Position numbers and translations under genes: made by a program | In this document: in pieces, positions 33,449-47,760 of the stretch | Numbering within the stretch: position 1 is the first letter of the stretch | Layout of the letters: the number at the start of each line of letters is the position of its first letter | Source: Siphonodentalium dalli | Taxonomy: Eukaryota > Mollusca > Scaphopoda > Gadilida > Siphonodentaliidae | Length of the DNA stretch: 64,000 nucleotides | Reading direction: 5' to 3' | NCBI GenBank assembly: GCA_032622095.1 | Contig: CP136062.1 | Span: forward strand, 166,104,090-166,168,089 | Notes under the pieces: model-generated | The model's input: the letters and a program-made list of their open reading frames with translations, nothing else | Told to the model about the DNA's origin: nothing | Databases searched by the model: none

Positions 33449-34950
33449 TACGGTAACGCCCGATCCTTTAATGGTAGTATACCTTGCGGCATTGTTTCAA
33501 TAACAAAGCCCCCGCTAGTATATGTCAGTACGGGGAGACATATGATACCTGTACATATGATAGCGCTAACACTAACGCAAATAATAACAAGAAAACCATA
33601 GCCAGAAATGGTAAAGCCCTCAAGATCATATTATTATGCATATATATCATATAAAATATATTGGTTTCATGAATGCACCACCTCAGAATTCCGTTAAAAC
33701 AACTAATCCTTCAAATTATTACAACAACTACGGCTTATTACTGAACGTTTCTCATTCAACACACTATGCAGACAGCCTCCAAATGCGGACAAAATTTCTA
33801 CAGATTAAATACACCCCGACACTTCGCAATACGACCTTTAGTCTACATTCACACTGAAACATAATTCATCAGAAATGTTAGGTGTTGTATTATGCATTGT
33901 GTTCCCGAAATACAATCTTCAAGAGTGGCCCATAGCCATTGTTCACACCTAAATATCCAAAGCAATTAACGTGGTCATAAAAGTTACGTACTGCAACAAT
34001 GAGACATCATTGAAGGTACGTCCGCGAATATAAACATCCTGCAAAAAGTCTAACCCGTACGCAACATACCTTATTAATCAACGATACCCCATAGCTCCTA
34101 TCATATTTTATTTTTTTTCATAAATTGTATTCGTCAAAAATAACACAAGTAACGAATATATAAACAGAAAACAGTTCATAAAAATACTGTTCAAATACAA
34201 TACATTTATTATTATGTTATTATTTGACTATTATATATTATTATACGGTATATACCACATATGCAACTTCAGACATTGTTGATTAATCCTTTCTTAGCGA
34301 AGTTGTTTCCGTTACCTGTTTTACCGTCGTTCCACTTCTTTTATTTGTCGTAATATTTGGCGTAGCGGATAACAAAGTTTGTATATTTACCGAAATTAAA
34401 TTACATCTCCTGAAAACAATACCTGGTGTCTTCGTTATATTACTAATCTTGGTAAATATCCCCAGAAAAACATTGGATGCCACCTTTTGTGTCATATTGT
34501 GTGAATAGTACATAATCTTCGTTCTACTACAATTTCCTAAAATAACTCGAATCGCGCGAAACCCGAAATGTGTTGTTCTGCGAGATATTCCCATAGCTCC
34601 ATTTACCCGACCAGATCAGCATATCAGTAAACACCCATAGGGCGTAATAACTCTAATTGCGCCCGTTATATCGCTAAAAGTCACATTGACGAAGTAACGG
34701 GTAGGTCTGGGTGTGGACACAACAGAGAGACAAATTTCTGGAACAATATTGAACATAAGCATGTAGCATGGGTAGGCGGGTACGGGTAGACAGGTGGAAA
34801 TGTCTACGAAAAACTTCACTTTTACGGAATAACGTGCAAGTCCATAGATGGACAACACAAAGAGACACATTGGTGAAAAAACAAAGTGTGTTGTTATCCC
34901 TTTAGATACCAAGAACTGCTCGAATAACTATTGTCTTGGCTGAAGTTGGC
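33449..34950. other. Intron, no gene recognised
   Basis: Minus-strand ORFs at 34283-34594 (103 codons) and 34616-34912 (98 codons) have no recognisable domain. The second shows an internal weak repeat, which suggests diverged repetitive DNA. No phosphatase exon is found. Confidence 0.4.
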
Positions 34951-35201
34951 TCTATATGAGAGGAGTGGCGAAATGTTGAATTGTTAATTGTATGATACAA
35001 TATCATATACCCCCATATATTACACTGAAGAATAAATCAGTCACAAATAATTCAGCCCAAATGAAGACCAAATATTCTATATGAGAGGAGTGGCGAAATG
35101 TTGAATTGTTAATTGTATGGTACAATATCATATACCCTCCATATATTACACTGAAGAATAAATCAGTCACAAATAATTCAGCCCAAATGAAGACCAAATA
35201 T
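34951..35201. repeat. Two tandem copies of a 125-bp repeat
   Basis: Copy 1 34951-35075 and copy 2 35076-35201, both starting TCTATATGAGAGGAGTGGCG. They differ at a couple of positions only, so the duplication is recent. Confidence 0.9.
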
Positions 35202-35289
35202 TTATGATAAACTGCAGTTAGTGTTGTTGCTAGCGCTATTATCTGTATGTGGTCCACCAGTATACGGAAATAGCGGTTGCTTTGTTATC

Positions 35290-35425
35290 GACACAGGGCT
35301 GCCTGTCAGTTAGTGATGCGGACCGGACACAGGGCTGCCTGTCAGTTAGTGATGCGGACGGACACAGGGCTGCCTGTCAGTTAGTGATGCGGACCGGACA
35401 CTGGGCTGCCTGTCAGTCTGACATA
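35290..35425. repeat. Four tandem copies of a 35/36-bp minisatellite
   Basis: Units start at 35290, 35326, 35361 and 35397: GACACAGGGCTGCCTGTCAG then TTAGTGATGCGGACCG. The last unit is truncated and has one substitution. Confidence 0.9.
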
Positions 35426-35760
35426 TTTACGCTTGAAGACTATACACATAGAACACCCCTGGTAAAGTGGTCCTGCTTATTTACTATGATGCTGATGGGT
35501 CCTGTGGAACTGATATGATGTTGGTATGACACACTGATTCTGTTAAGAAAAAGTACCGTTATTTTTCTAAAGTTGTAATTTTCCCAGTGTTTGGCTTTTC
35601 TGAACGAATCGAGGAAAAAGCCGTTATGTGTTTAATACATTAAAAAACATTTTGATAATGAAAACATGATTAGAATAGAAAAGGGGAAGAGGATCTAGCA
35701 GCAAGCAGATATCCGCTTTTGTTGAGCTATCTCCTCAGGCAAGTAGAAAGCTTGGAGAAA
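35426..35760. other. Intronic stretch, nothing recognised
   Basis: No supported feature. Confidence 0.4.
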
Positions 35761-36389
35761 TCTAATATATATTTTGGGACTTCTGTTTGTCTGTCTGTGT
35801 GTTAGCTATGGCCGGGAAACTACCAGACGGATTTTGACGAAATTTGATACCTAGGGTAATTTTGTCCGGGGAGTGTTGTGGACGGGTCAAATCGTTACCC
35901 CGACCTGACCTTGACCTTCAAAAAGGTCAATTTAAGATCAAATCGGGTAAAACGGACGGATTCGACGAAATTTGATATCTAGGGATACTTTTGTCCAGGG
36001 AGTGTTTTGGACGGGTCAAATCGTGCCCCGACCTGACCTTGACCTTCAAAATTGTCAATTCAAGGTCAAATCGCGAATTTTGACGGGATTTCGACGAAAT
36101 TTGATACCTAGGGTTACTTTTGTCCGAGGAGTGTTTTGTACGGGTCGAATCGTGACCCGAACCTGACCTTGACCTTCAAAATGGTCAATTCAAGGTCAAA
36201 TCGGGTAAAACCGGACGGATTTCGACGGGTACTTTTGTCGGGTACTTTTGTCCGGGGAGTGTTTTGGAACGGTCAAATCGTGACCCAGACCTGATCTTGA
36301 CCTTCAAATGGTCAATTCAAGGTCAAATCGCGCAATTCGCAGAAAAGCAGAGGGGAAACATCCCGGATGAAGTCGGGTCCATCAGCTAG
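35761..36389. mobile_element. Helitron-like element (subfamily A), longest copy
   Basis: Starts TC after A (TCTAATATATATTTTGGGAC) and ends GTCCATCAGCTAG, but is followed by A rather than T. It carries four diverged direct modules of about 125-135 bp, built from GACGAAATTTGATA, TTTTGTCC.GGGAGTGTT, GACCTTGACCTTCAAA and GGTCAATTCAAGGTCAAATC. The copy number of the module differs from the copies at 4718 and 23327. Confidence 0.55.
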
Positions 36390-36737
36390 AAATATATAAA
36401 GAAAGCGCGAATGGCAAGTGGCCGTGTTCGAGAAACAATAGGTTTAAGAACTGATGGTATATTATGCAATTATACAGACGTGTTTACAAAATGTGCTGAA
36501 AATATAAGCTTATGAAGGTAATAAGAAGAGGGGGATATATTCATATATGCACGAAGAATATACGAGACAGAGTAGTGCAGAGGGATAGAGAGAAAGAGTG
36601 TATGTGAAAGAAAAGTCGGTACCACTGTTCTGAAAATTTTGAAACTAACTTATGAAAGGAACTATTTTTAAATGATTTGTTTTGAAACAAACTGTTTTGA
36701 GACGAAACTTGAGAACTCCATAAAATGGCTTAAAAAA
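36390..36737. other. Unique stretch between Helitron-like element and minisatellite
   Basis: AT-rich, with a GAGAGAAAGAG-type purine run near 36587. Its end (AAAATGGCTTAAAAAAGGGATG) grades into the first minisatellite unit. Nothing coding. Confidence 0.4.
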
Positions 36738-39700
36738 GGGATGCATTGATTGATTGATTTAATAAAGGGATGCATTGATTGATTGATTTAATAAAGAGAT
36801 GCATTGGTTGATTTAATAAAGGGATGCAATGATTGATTGATTTAATAAAGGGATGCATTGATTGATTGATTTAATAAAGGGATGAATTGATTGATTGATT
36901 TAATAAAGGGATGCATTGATTGATTGATTTAATAAAGGGATGCAATGATTGATTGATTTAATAAAGGGATGAATTGATTGATTGATTTAATAAAGGGATG
37001 CATTGATTGATTGATTTAATAAAAGGATGCATTGATTGATTGATTTAATAAAGGGATGCATTGATTGATTTAATAAAGGGATGCATTGATTGATTGATTT
37101 AATAAAGGGATGCATTGATTGATTGATTTAATAAAAGGATGCATTGATTGATTGATTTAATAAAGGGATGCATTGATTGATTTAATAAAGGGATGAATTG
37201 ATTGATTGATTTAATAAAGGGGTGCATTGATTGATTGATTTAATAAAGGGATGCAATGATTGATTGATTTAATAAAGGGATGAATTGATTGATTGATTTA
37301 ATAAAGGGATGCATTGATTGATTGATTTAATAAAAGGATGCATTGATTGATTGATTTAATAAAGGGATGCATTGATTGATTTAATAAAGGGATGCATTGA
37401 TTGATTGATTTAATAAAAGGATGCATTGATTGATTGATTTAATAAAGGGATGCATTGATTGATTGATTTAATAAAGGGATGCATTGATTGATTGATTTAA
37501 TAAAGGGAAGCAATGATTGATTGATTTAATAAAGGGATGCATTGATTGATTTAATAAAGGGATGCATTGATTGATTGATTTAATAAAAGGATGCATTGAT
37601 TGATTGATTTAATAAAGGGATGCATTGATTGATTGATTTAATAAAGGGATGCATTGATTGATTTAATAAAGGGATGCATTGATTGATTGATTTAATAAAG
37701 GGATGCATTGATTGATTGATTTAATAAAGGGATGCATTGATTGATTGATTTAATAAAGGGATGCATTGATTGATTTAATAAAGGGATGCATTGATTGATT
37801 GATTTAATAAAGGGATGCATTGATTGATTGATTTAATAAAGGGATGCATTGATTGATTGATTTAATAAAGGGATGCATTGATTGATTTAATAAAGGGATG
37901 CATTGATTGATTGATTTAATAAAGGGATGCATTGATTGATTGATTTAATAAAGGGATGCATTGATTGATTGATTTAATAAAGGGATGCATTGATTGATTG
38001 ATTTAATAAAGGGATGCATTGATTGATTGATTTAATAAAGGGATGCAATGATTGATTGACTTAATAAAGGGATGCATTGATTGATTGATTTAATAAAGGG
38101 ATGCATTGATTGATTGATTTAATAAAGGGATGCATTGATTGATTGATTTAATAAAGGGATGCATTGATTGATTGATTTAATAAAGGGATGCATTGATTGA
38201 TTGATTTAATAAAGAGATGCATTGATTGATTTAATAAAGGGATGAATTGATTGATTGATTTAATAAAGGGATGCATTGATTGATTGATTTAATAAAGAGA
38301 TGCATTGATTGATTGATTTAATAAAGGGATGAATTGATTGATTGATTTAATAAAGGGATGCATTGATTTAATAAAGGGATGAATTGATTGATTGATTTAA
38401 TAAAGGGATGCATTGATTGATTGATTTAATAAATGGATGCATTGATTGATTGATTTAATAAAGAGATGCATTGATTGATTTAATAAAGGGATGAATTGAT
38501 TGATTGATTTAATAAAGTGATGCATTGATTGATTGATTTAATTAAGAGATGCATTGATTGATTGATTTAATAAAGGGATGAATTGATTGATTGATTTAAT
38601 AAAGGGATGCATTGATTGATTGATTTAATAAAGGGATGAATTGATTGATTGATTTAATAAAGGGAAGCATTGATTGATTTAATAAAGGGATGCATTGATT
38701 GATTTAATAAAGAGATGCATTGATTTAATAAAGGGATGAATTGATTGATTGATTTAATAAAGGGATGAATTGATTGATTGATTTAATAAAGGGATGAATA
38801 GATTGATTGATTTAATAAAGGGATGCAATGATTGATTGATTTAATAAAGAGATGCATTGATTGATTGATTTAATAAAGGGATGAATTGATTGATTGATTT
38901 AATAAAGGGATGCATTGATTGATTGATTTAATAAAGGGATGCATTGATTGATTGATTTAATAAAGAGATGCATAGATTGATTTAATAAAGGGATGAATTG
39001 ATTGATTGATTTAATAAAGGGATGCAATGATTGATTGATTTAATAAAGGGATGAATTGATTGATTGATTTAATAAAGGGATGCATTGATTGATTGATTTA
39101 ATAAAGGGATGCATTGATTGATTGATTTAATAAAGGGATGCATTGATTGATTGATTTAATAAAGGGATGCATTGATTGATTGATTTAATAAAGGGATGCA
39201 TTGATTGATTGATTTAATAAAGGGATGAATTGATTGATTGATTTAATAAAGGGATGCAATGATTGATTGATTTAATAAAGGGATGAATTGATTGATTGAT
39301 TTAATAAAGGGATGCATTGATTGATTGATTTAATAAAGGGATGCATTGATTGATTGATTTAATAAAGGGATGCATTGATTGATTGATTGATTTAATAAAG
39401 GGATGCATTGATTGATTGATTTAATAAAGGGATGAATTGATTGATTGATTTAATAAAGGGATGCAATGATTGATTGATTTAATAAAGGGATGCATTGATT
39501 GATTTAATAAAGGGATGCAATGATTGATTGATTTAATAAAGGGATGCATTGATTGATTGATTTAATAAAGGGATGCATTGATTGATTGATTTAATAAAGA
39601 GATGCATTGGTTGATTGATTTAATAAAGGGATGCATTGATTGATTGATTTAATAAAGGGATGCATTGATTGATTGATTTAATAAAGAGATGCATTGGTTG

Positions 39701-42700
39701 ATTGATTTAATAAAGGGATGCATTGATTGATTTAATAAAGGGATGCAATGATTGATTGATTTAATAAAGAGATGCATTGGTTGATTGATTTAATAAAGGG
39801 ATGCATTGATTGATTGATTTAATAAAGGGATGCATTGATTGATTGATTTAATAAAGAGATGCATTGGTTGATTGATTTAATAAAGGGATGCATTGATTGA
39901 TTGATTGATTTAATAAAGGGATGCATTGATTGATTGATTGATTTAATAAAGGGATGCATTGATTGATTTAATAAAGGGATGCATTGATTGATTGATTTAA
40001 TAAAGGGATGCATTGGTTGATTGATTTAATAAAGGGATGCATTGTTTGATTGATTTAATAAAGGGATGCATTGATTGATTTAATAAAGGGATGCATTGAT
40101 TGATTTAATAAAGGGATGCATTGATTGATTGATTTAATAAAGGGATGCATTGGTTGATTGATTTAATAAAGGGATGCATTGGTTGATTGATTTAATAAAG
40201 GGATGCATTGATTGATTGATTTAATAAAGGGATGCATTGATTGATTGATTTAATAAAGGGATGCATTGATTGATTGATTTAATAAAGGGATGCATTGATT
40301 GATTGATTTAATAAAGGGATGCATTGATTGATTGATTTAATAAAGGGATGCATTGATTGATTGATTGATTTAATAAAGGGATGAATTGATTGATTGATTT
40401 AATAAAGGGATGCATTGATTGATTGATTTAATAAAGGGATGCATTGATTGATTGATTGATTTAATAAAGGGATGAATTGATTGATTGATTTAATAAAGGG
40501 ATGCATTGATTGATTGATTTAATAAAGGGATGCATTGTTTGATTGATTTAATAAAGGGATGAATTGGTTGATTGATTTAATAAAGGGATGCATTGATTGA
40601 TTGATTTAATAAAGGGATGCATTGATTGATTGATTTAATAAAGGGATGCATTGTTTGATTGATTTAATAAAGAGATGCATTGTTTGATTGATTTAATAAA
40701 GGGATGCATTGATTGATTGATTTAATAAAGGGATGCATTGATTGATTGATTTAATAAAGGGATGCATTGATTGATTGATTTAATAAAGGGATGCATTGAT
40801 TGATTGATTGATTTAATAAAGGGATGAATTGATTGATTGATTTAATAAAGGGATGCATTGATTGATTGATTTAATAAAGGGATGCATTGATTGATTGATT
40901 TAATAAAGGGATGCATTGATTGATTGATTGATTTAATAAAGGGATGAATTGATTGATTGATTTAATAAAGAGATGCATTGTTTGATTGATTTAATAAAGG
41001 GATGAATTGATTGATTGATTTAATAAAGGGATGCATTGTTTGATTGATTTAATAAAGAGATGCATTGTTTGATTGATTTAATAAAGGGATGCATTGATTG
41101 ATTGATTTAATAAAGGGATGCATTGATTGATTGATTTAATAAAGGGATGCATTGATTGATTGATTTAATAAAGGGATGCATTGATTGATTGATTGATTTA
41201 ATAAAGGGATGAATTGATTGATTGATTTAATAAAGGGATGCATTGATTGATTGATTTAATAAAGGGATGCATTGATTGATTGATTTAATAAAGGGATGCA
41301 TTGATTGATTGATTGATTTAATAAAGGGATGAATTGATTGATTGATTTAATAAAGAGATGCATTGTTTGATTGATTTAATAAAGGGATGCAATGATTGAT
41401 TGATTTAATAAAGGGATGCATTGGTTGATTGATTTAATAAAGGGATGCATTGATTGGTTGATTTAATAAAGGGGTGCATTGATTGATTGATTTAATAAAG
41501 GGATGCATTGGTTGATTGATTTAATAAAGGGATGCATTGATTGATTGATTTAATAAAGGGATGCATTGATTGATTGATTGATTTAATAAAGGGATGAATT
41601 GATTGATTGATTTAATAAAGGGATGCATTGATTGATTGATTTAATAAAGGGATGCATTGATTGATTGATTGATTTAATAAAGGGATGAATTGATTGATTG
41701 ATTTAATAAAGGGATGCATTGATTGATTGATTTAATAAAGGGATGAATTGATTGATTGATTTAATAAAGGGATGCATTGATTGATTGATTTAATAAAGGG
41801 ATGCATTGATTGATTGATTGATTTAATAAAGGGATGAATTGATTGATTGATTTAATAAAGGGATGCATTGATTGATTGATTTAATAAAGGGATGCATTGA
41901 TTGATTGATTGATTTAATAAAGGGATGAATTGATTGATTGATTTAATAAAGGGATGCATTGATTGATTGATTTAATAAAGGGATGCAATGATTGATTGAT
42001 TTAATAAAGGGATGCATTGATTGATTTAATAAAGGGATGCATTGTTTGATTGATTTAATAAAGGGATGCATTGTTTGATTGATTTAATAAAGGGATGCAT
42101 TGGTTGATTGATTTAATAAAGGGATGCATTGATTGATTGATTTAATAAAGGGATGCATTGATTGATTGATTGATTTAATAAAGGGATGCATTGATTGATT
42201 GATTGATTTAATAAAGGGATGCATTGATTGATTGATTTAATAAAGGGATGCATTGATTGATTGATTTAATAAAGGGATGCATTGATTGATTGATTTAATA
42301 AAGGGATGCATTGATTGATTGATTTAATAAAGGGATGCATTGATTGATTGATTTAATAAAGGGATGCATTGATTGATTGATTTAATAAAGGGATGCATTG
42401 ATTGATTGATTTAATAAAGGGATGCATTGGTTGATTGATTTAATAAAGGGATGCATTGATTGATTGATTTAATAAAGGGATGCATTGATTGATTGATTTA
42501 ATAAAGGGATGAATTGTTTGATTGATTTAATAAAGGGATGCATTGATTGATTGATTGATTTAATAAAGGGATGAATTGATTGATTGATTTAATAAAGGGA
42601 TGCATTGATTGATTGATTTAATAAAGGGATGCATTGATTGATTGATTTAATAAAGGGATGCATTGATTGATTGATTTAATAAAGGGATGCATTGATTGAT

Positions 42701-45700
42701 TGATTTAATAAAGGGATGCATTGGTTGATTGATTTAATAAAGGGATGCATTGATTGATTGATTTAATAAATGGATGCATTGATTGATTGATTTAATAAAG
42801 GGATGAATTGTTTGATTGATTTAATAAAGGGATGCATTGATTGATTGATTGATTTAATAAAGGGATGAATTGATTGATTGATTTAATAAAGGGATGAATT
42901 GATTGATTGATTTAATAAAGGGATGCATTGATTGATTGATTTAATAAAGGGATGCATTGATTGATTGATTTAATAAAGGGATGCATTGATTGATTGATTT
43001 AATAAAGGGATGCATTGGTTGATTGATTTAATAAAGGGATGCATTGATTGATTGATTTAATAAAGGGATGCATTGATTGATTGATTTAATAAAGGGATGA
43101 ATTGTTTGATTGATTTAATAAAGGGATGCATTGATTGATTGATTGATTTAATAAAGGGATGCATTGATTGATTGATTGATTTAATAAAGGGATGCATTGA
43201 TTGATTGATTTAATAAAGGGATGAATTGTTTGATTGATTTAATAAAGGGATGCATTGATTGATTTAATAAAGGGATGCATTGATTGATTGATTGATTTAA
43301 TAAAGGGATGAATTGTTTGATTGATTTAATAAAGGGATGCATTGATTGATTGATTGATTTAATAAAGGGATGCATTGATTGATTGATTGATTTAATAAAG
43401 GGATGCATTGATTGATTGATTTAATAAAGGGATGAATTGATTGATTGATTTAATAAAGGGATGCATTGATTGTTTGATTGATTTAATAAAGGGATGAATT
43501 GATTGATTGATTTAATAAAGGGATGCATTGTTTGATTGATTTAATAAAGGGATGCATTGATTGATTGATTTAATAAAGGGATGCATTGATTGATTGATTT
43601 AATAAAGGGATGCATTGATTGATTGATTTAATAAAGGGATGCATTGTTTGTTTGATTGATTTAATAAAGGGATGAATTGATTGATTGATTTAATAAAGGG
43701 ATGCATTGATTGATTGATTTAATAAAGGGATGCATTGATTGATTGATTTAATAAAGGGATGCATTGATTGATTGATTTAATAAAGGGATGCATTGATTGA
43801 TTGATTTAATAAAGGGATGAATTGATTGATTGATTTAATAAAGGGATGCATTGATTGTTTGATTGATTTAATAAAGGGATGAATTGATTGATTGATTTAA
43901 TAAAGGGATGCATTGTTTGATTGATTTAATAAAGGGATGCATTGATTGATTGATTTAATAAAGGGATGCATTGATTGATTGATTTAATAAAGGGATGCAT
44001 TGGTTGATTGATTTAATAAAGGGATGCATTGTTTGATTGATTTAATAAAGGGATGCATTGTTTGATTGATTGATTTAATAAAGGGATGCATTGATTGATT
44101 GATTTAATAAAGGGATGCATTGATTGATTGATTTAATAAAGGGATGCATTGTTTGATTGATTTAATAAAGGGATGCATTGTTTGATTGATTTAATAAAGG
44201 GATGAATTGATTGATTGATTTAATAAAGGGATGCATTGGTTGATTGATTTAATAAAGGGGTGCATTGATTGATTGATTTAATAAAAGGATGCATTGATTG
44301 ATTGATTTAATAAAGGGATGCATTGTTTGATTGATTTAATAAAGGGGTGCATTGATTGATTGATTTAATAAAAGGATGCATTGATTGGTTGATTTAATAA
44401 AGGGATGCATTGATTGATTGATTTAATAAAGGGATGCATTGATTGATTGATTTAATAAAGGGATGCATTGATTGATTGATTTAATAAAGGGATGCATTGA
44501 TTGATTGATTTAATAAAGAGATGCATTGGTTGATTGATTTAATAAAGGGATGCATTGATTGATTGATTTAATAAAGGGATGCATTGATTGATTGATTGAT
44601 TTAATAAAGGGATGCATTGATTGATTGATTGATTTAATAAAGGGATGCATTGATTGATTGATTGATTTAATAAAGGGATGCATTGATTGGTTGATTTAAT
44701 AAAGGGATGCATTGGTTGATTGATTTAATAAAGGGGTGCATTGATTGGTTGATTTAATAAAGGGATGCATTGATTGATTGATTTAATAAAGGGATGCATT
44801 GATTGATTGATTGATTTAATAAAGGGATGCATTGATTGATTGATTTAATAAAGGGATGCATTGGTTGATTGATTTAATAAAGGGATGCATTGTTTGATTG
44901 ATTGATTTAATAAAGGGATGCATTGATTGATTGATTGATTTAATAAAGGGATGCATTGATTGATTGATTTAATAAAGGGATGCATTGGTTGATTGATTTA
45001 ATAAAGGGATGCATTGATTGATTGATTGATTTAATAAAGGGATGCATTGATTGATTGATTGATTTAATAAAGGGATGCATTGATTGATTGATTGATTTAA
45101 TAAAGGGATGCATTGATTGATTGATTTAATAAAGGGATGCATTGGTTGATTGATTGATTTAATAAAGGGATGCATTGATTGATTGATTGATTTAATAAAG
45201 GGATGCATTGATTGATTGATTTAATAAAGGGATGCATTGGTTGATTGATTGATTTAATAAAGGGATGCATTGATTGATTGATTGATTTAATAAAGGGATG
45301 CATTGATTGATTGATTTAATAAAGGGATGCATTGGTTGATTGATTTAATAAAGGGATGCATTGATTGATTGATTGATTTAATAAAGGGATGCATTGATTG
45401 ATTGATTGATTTAATAAAGGGATGCATTGATTGATTGATTTAATAAAGGGATGCATTGGTTGATTGATTTAATAAAGGGATGCATTGATTGATTGATTGA
45501 TTTAATAAAGGGATGCATTGATTGATTGATTGATTTAATAAAGGGATGCATTGATTGATTGATTGATTTAATAAAGGGATGCATTGATTGATTGATTTAA
45601 TAAAGGGATGCATTGGTTGATTGATTTAATAAAGGGGTGCATTGATTGGTTGATTTAATAAAGGGATGCATTGATTGATTGATTTAATAAAGGGATGCAT

Positions 45701-46489
45701 TGATTGATTGATTGATTTAATAAAGGGATGCATTGATTGATTGATTTAATAAAGGGATGCATTGTTTGATTGATTTAATAAAGGGGTGCATTGATTGGTT
45801 GATTTAATAAAGGGATGCATTGATTGATTGATTTAATAAAGGGATGCATTGATTGATTGATTTAATAAAGGGATGCATTGATTGATTTAATAAAGGGATG
45901 CATTGGTTGATTGATTTAATAAAGGGGTGCATTGATTGGTTGATTTAATAAAGGGATGCATTGATTGATTGATTTAATAAAGGGATGCATTGATTGATTG
46001 ATTGATTTAATAAAGGGATGCATTGATTGATTGATTTAATAAAGGGATGCATTGATTGATTTAATAAAGGGATGCATTGTTTGATTGATTTAATAAAGGG
46101 ATGCATTGATTGATTGATTTAATAAAGGGATGCATTGATTGATTTAATAAAGGGATGAATTGATTGATTGATTTAATAAAGGGATGCATTGATTGATTTA
46201 ATAAAGGGATGCATTGTTTGATTGATTTAATAAAGGGATGCATTGATTGATTGATTTAATAAAGGGATGCATTGATTGATTTAATAAAGGGATGAATTGA
46301 TTGATTGATTTAATAAAGGGATGCATTGGTTGATTGATTTAATAAAGGGATGAATTGATTGATTGATTTAATAAAGGGATGAATTGATTGATTGATTTAA
46401 TAAAGGGATGCATTGGTTGATTGATTTAATAAAGGGATGCATTGGTTGATTGATTTAATAAAGGGATGAATTGATTGATTGATTTAATA

Positions 46490-47760
46490 AAGGGATGCAT
46501 TGGTTGATTGATTTAATAAAGGGATGAATTGATTGATTGATTTAATAAAGGGATGAATTGATTGATTGATTTAATAAAGGGATGCATTGGTTGATTGATT
46601 TAATAAAGGGATGAATTGATTGATTGATTTAATAAAGGGATGAATTGATTGATTGATTTAATAAAGGGATGCATTGGTTGATTGATTTAATAAAGGGATG
46701 AATTGATTGATTGATTTAATAAAGGGATGAATTGATTGATTGATTTAATAAAGGGATGCATTGGTTGATTGATTTAATAAAGGGATGCATTGGTTGATTG
46801 ATTTAATAAAGGGATGAATTGATTGATTGATTTAATAAAGGGATGAATTGATTGATTTAATAAAGGGATGCATTGGTTGATTGATTTAATAAAGGGATGC
46901 ATTGGTTGATTGATTTAATAAAGGGATGAATTGATTGATTGATTTAATAAAGGGATGAATTGATTGATTGATTTAATAAAGGGATGCATTGGTTGATTGA
47001 TTTAATAAAGGGATGCATTGGTTGATTGATTTAATAAAGGGATGAATTGATTGATTGATTTAATAAAGGGATGAATTGATTGATTGATTTAATAAAGGGA
47101 TGCATTGGTTGATTGATTTAATAAAGGGATGCATTGGTTGATTGATTTAATAAAGGGATGAATTGATTGATTGATTTAATAAAGGGATGAATTGATTGAT
47201 TGATTTAATAAAGGGATGCATTGGTTGATTGATTTAATAAAGGGATGCATTGGTTGATTGATTTAATAAAGGGATGAATTGATTGATTGATTTAATAAAG
47301 GGATGAATTGATTGATTGATTTAATAAAGGGATGCATTGATTGATTGATTTAATAAAGGGATGCATTGGTTGATTGATTTAATAAAGGGATGAATTGATT
47401 GATTGATTTAATAAAGGGATGCATTGGTTGATTGATTTAATAAAGGGATGAATTGATTGATTGATTTAATAAAGGGATGAATTGATTGATTGATTTAATA
47501 AAGGGATGCATTGGTTGATTGATTTAATAAAGGGATGAATTGATTGATTGATTTAATAAAGGGATGAATTGATTGATTGATTTAATAAAGGGATGCATTG
47601 GTTGATTGATTTAATAAAGGGATGAATTGATTGATTGATTTAATAAAGGGATGAATTGATTGATTGATTTAATAAAGGGATGCATTGGTTGATTGATTTA
47701 ATAAAGGGATGAATTGATTGATTGATTTAATAAAGGGATGAATTGATTGATTGATTTAAT
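46490..47760. repeat. Higher-order repeat block in the minisatellite (GG/GAATT types)
   Basis: Units of type TGCATTGGTTG and TGAATTGATTG alternate regularly: one GG-type plus two GAATT-type (about 87 bp) near 46490-46790 and 47390-47760, and two plus two (about 116 bp) near 46868-47330. Confidence 0.75.

Noticed and set aside
34283-34912. Minus-strand coding genes of 103 and 98 codons
   Set aside because: No domain, no splice context, low-complexity composition, and signs of internal diverged repeats.
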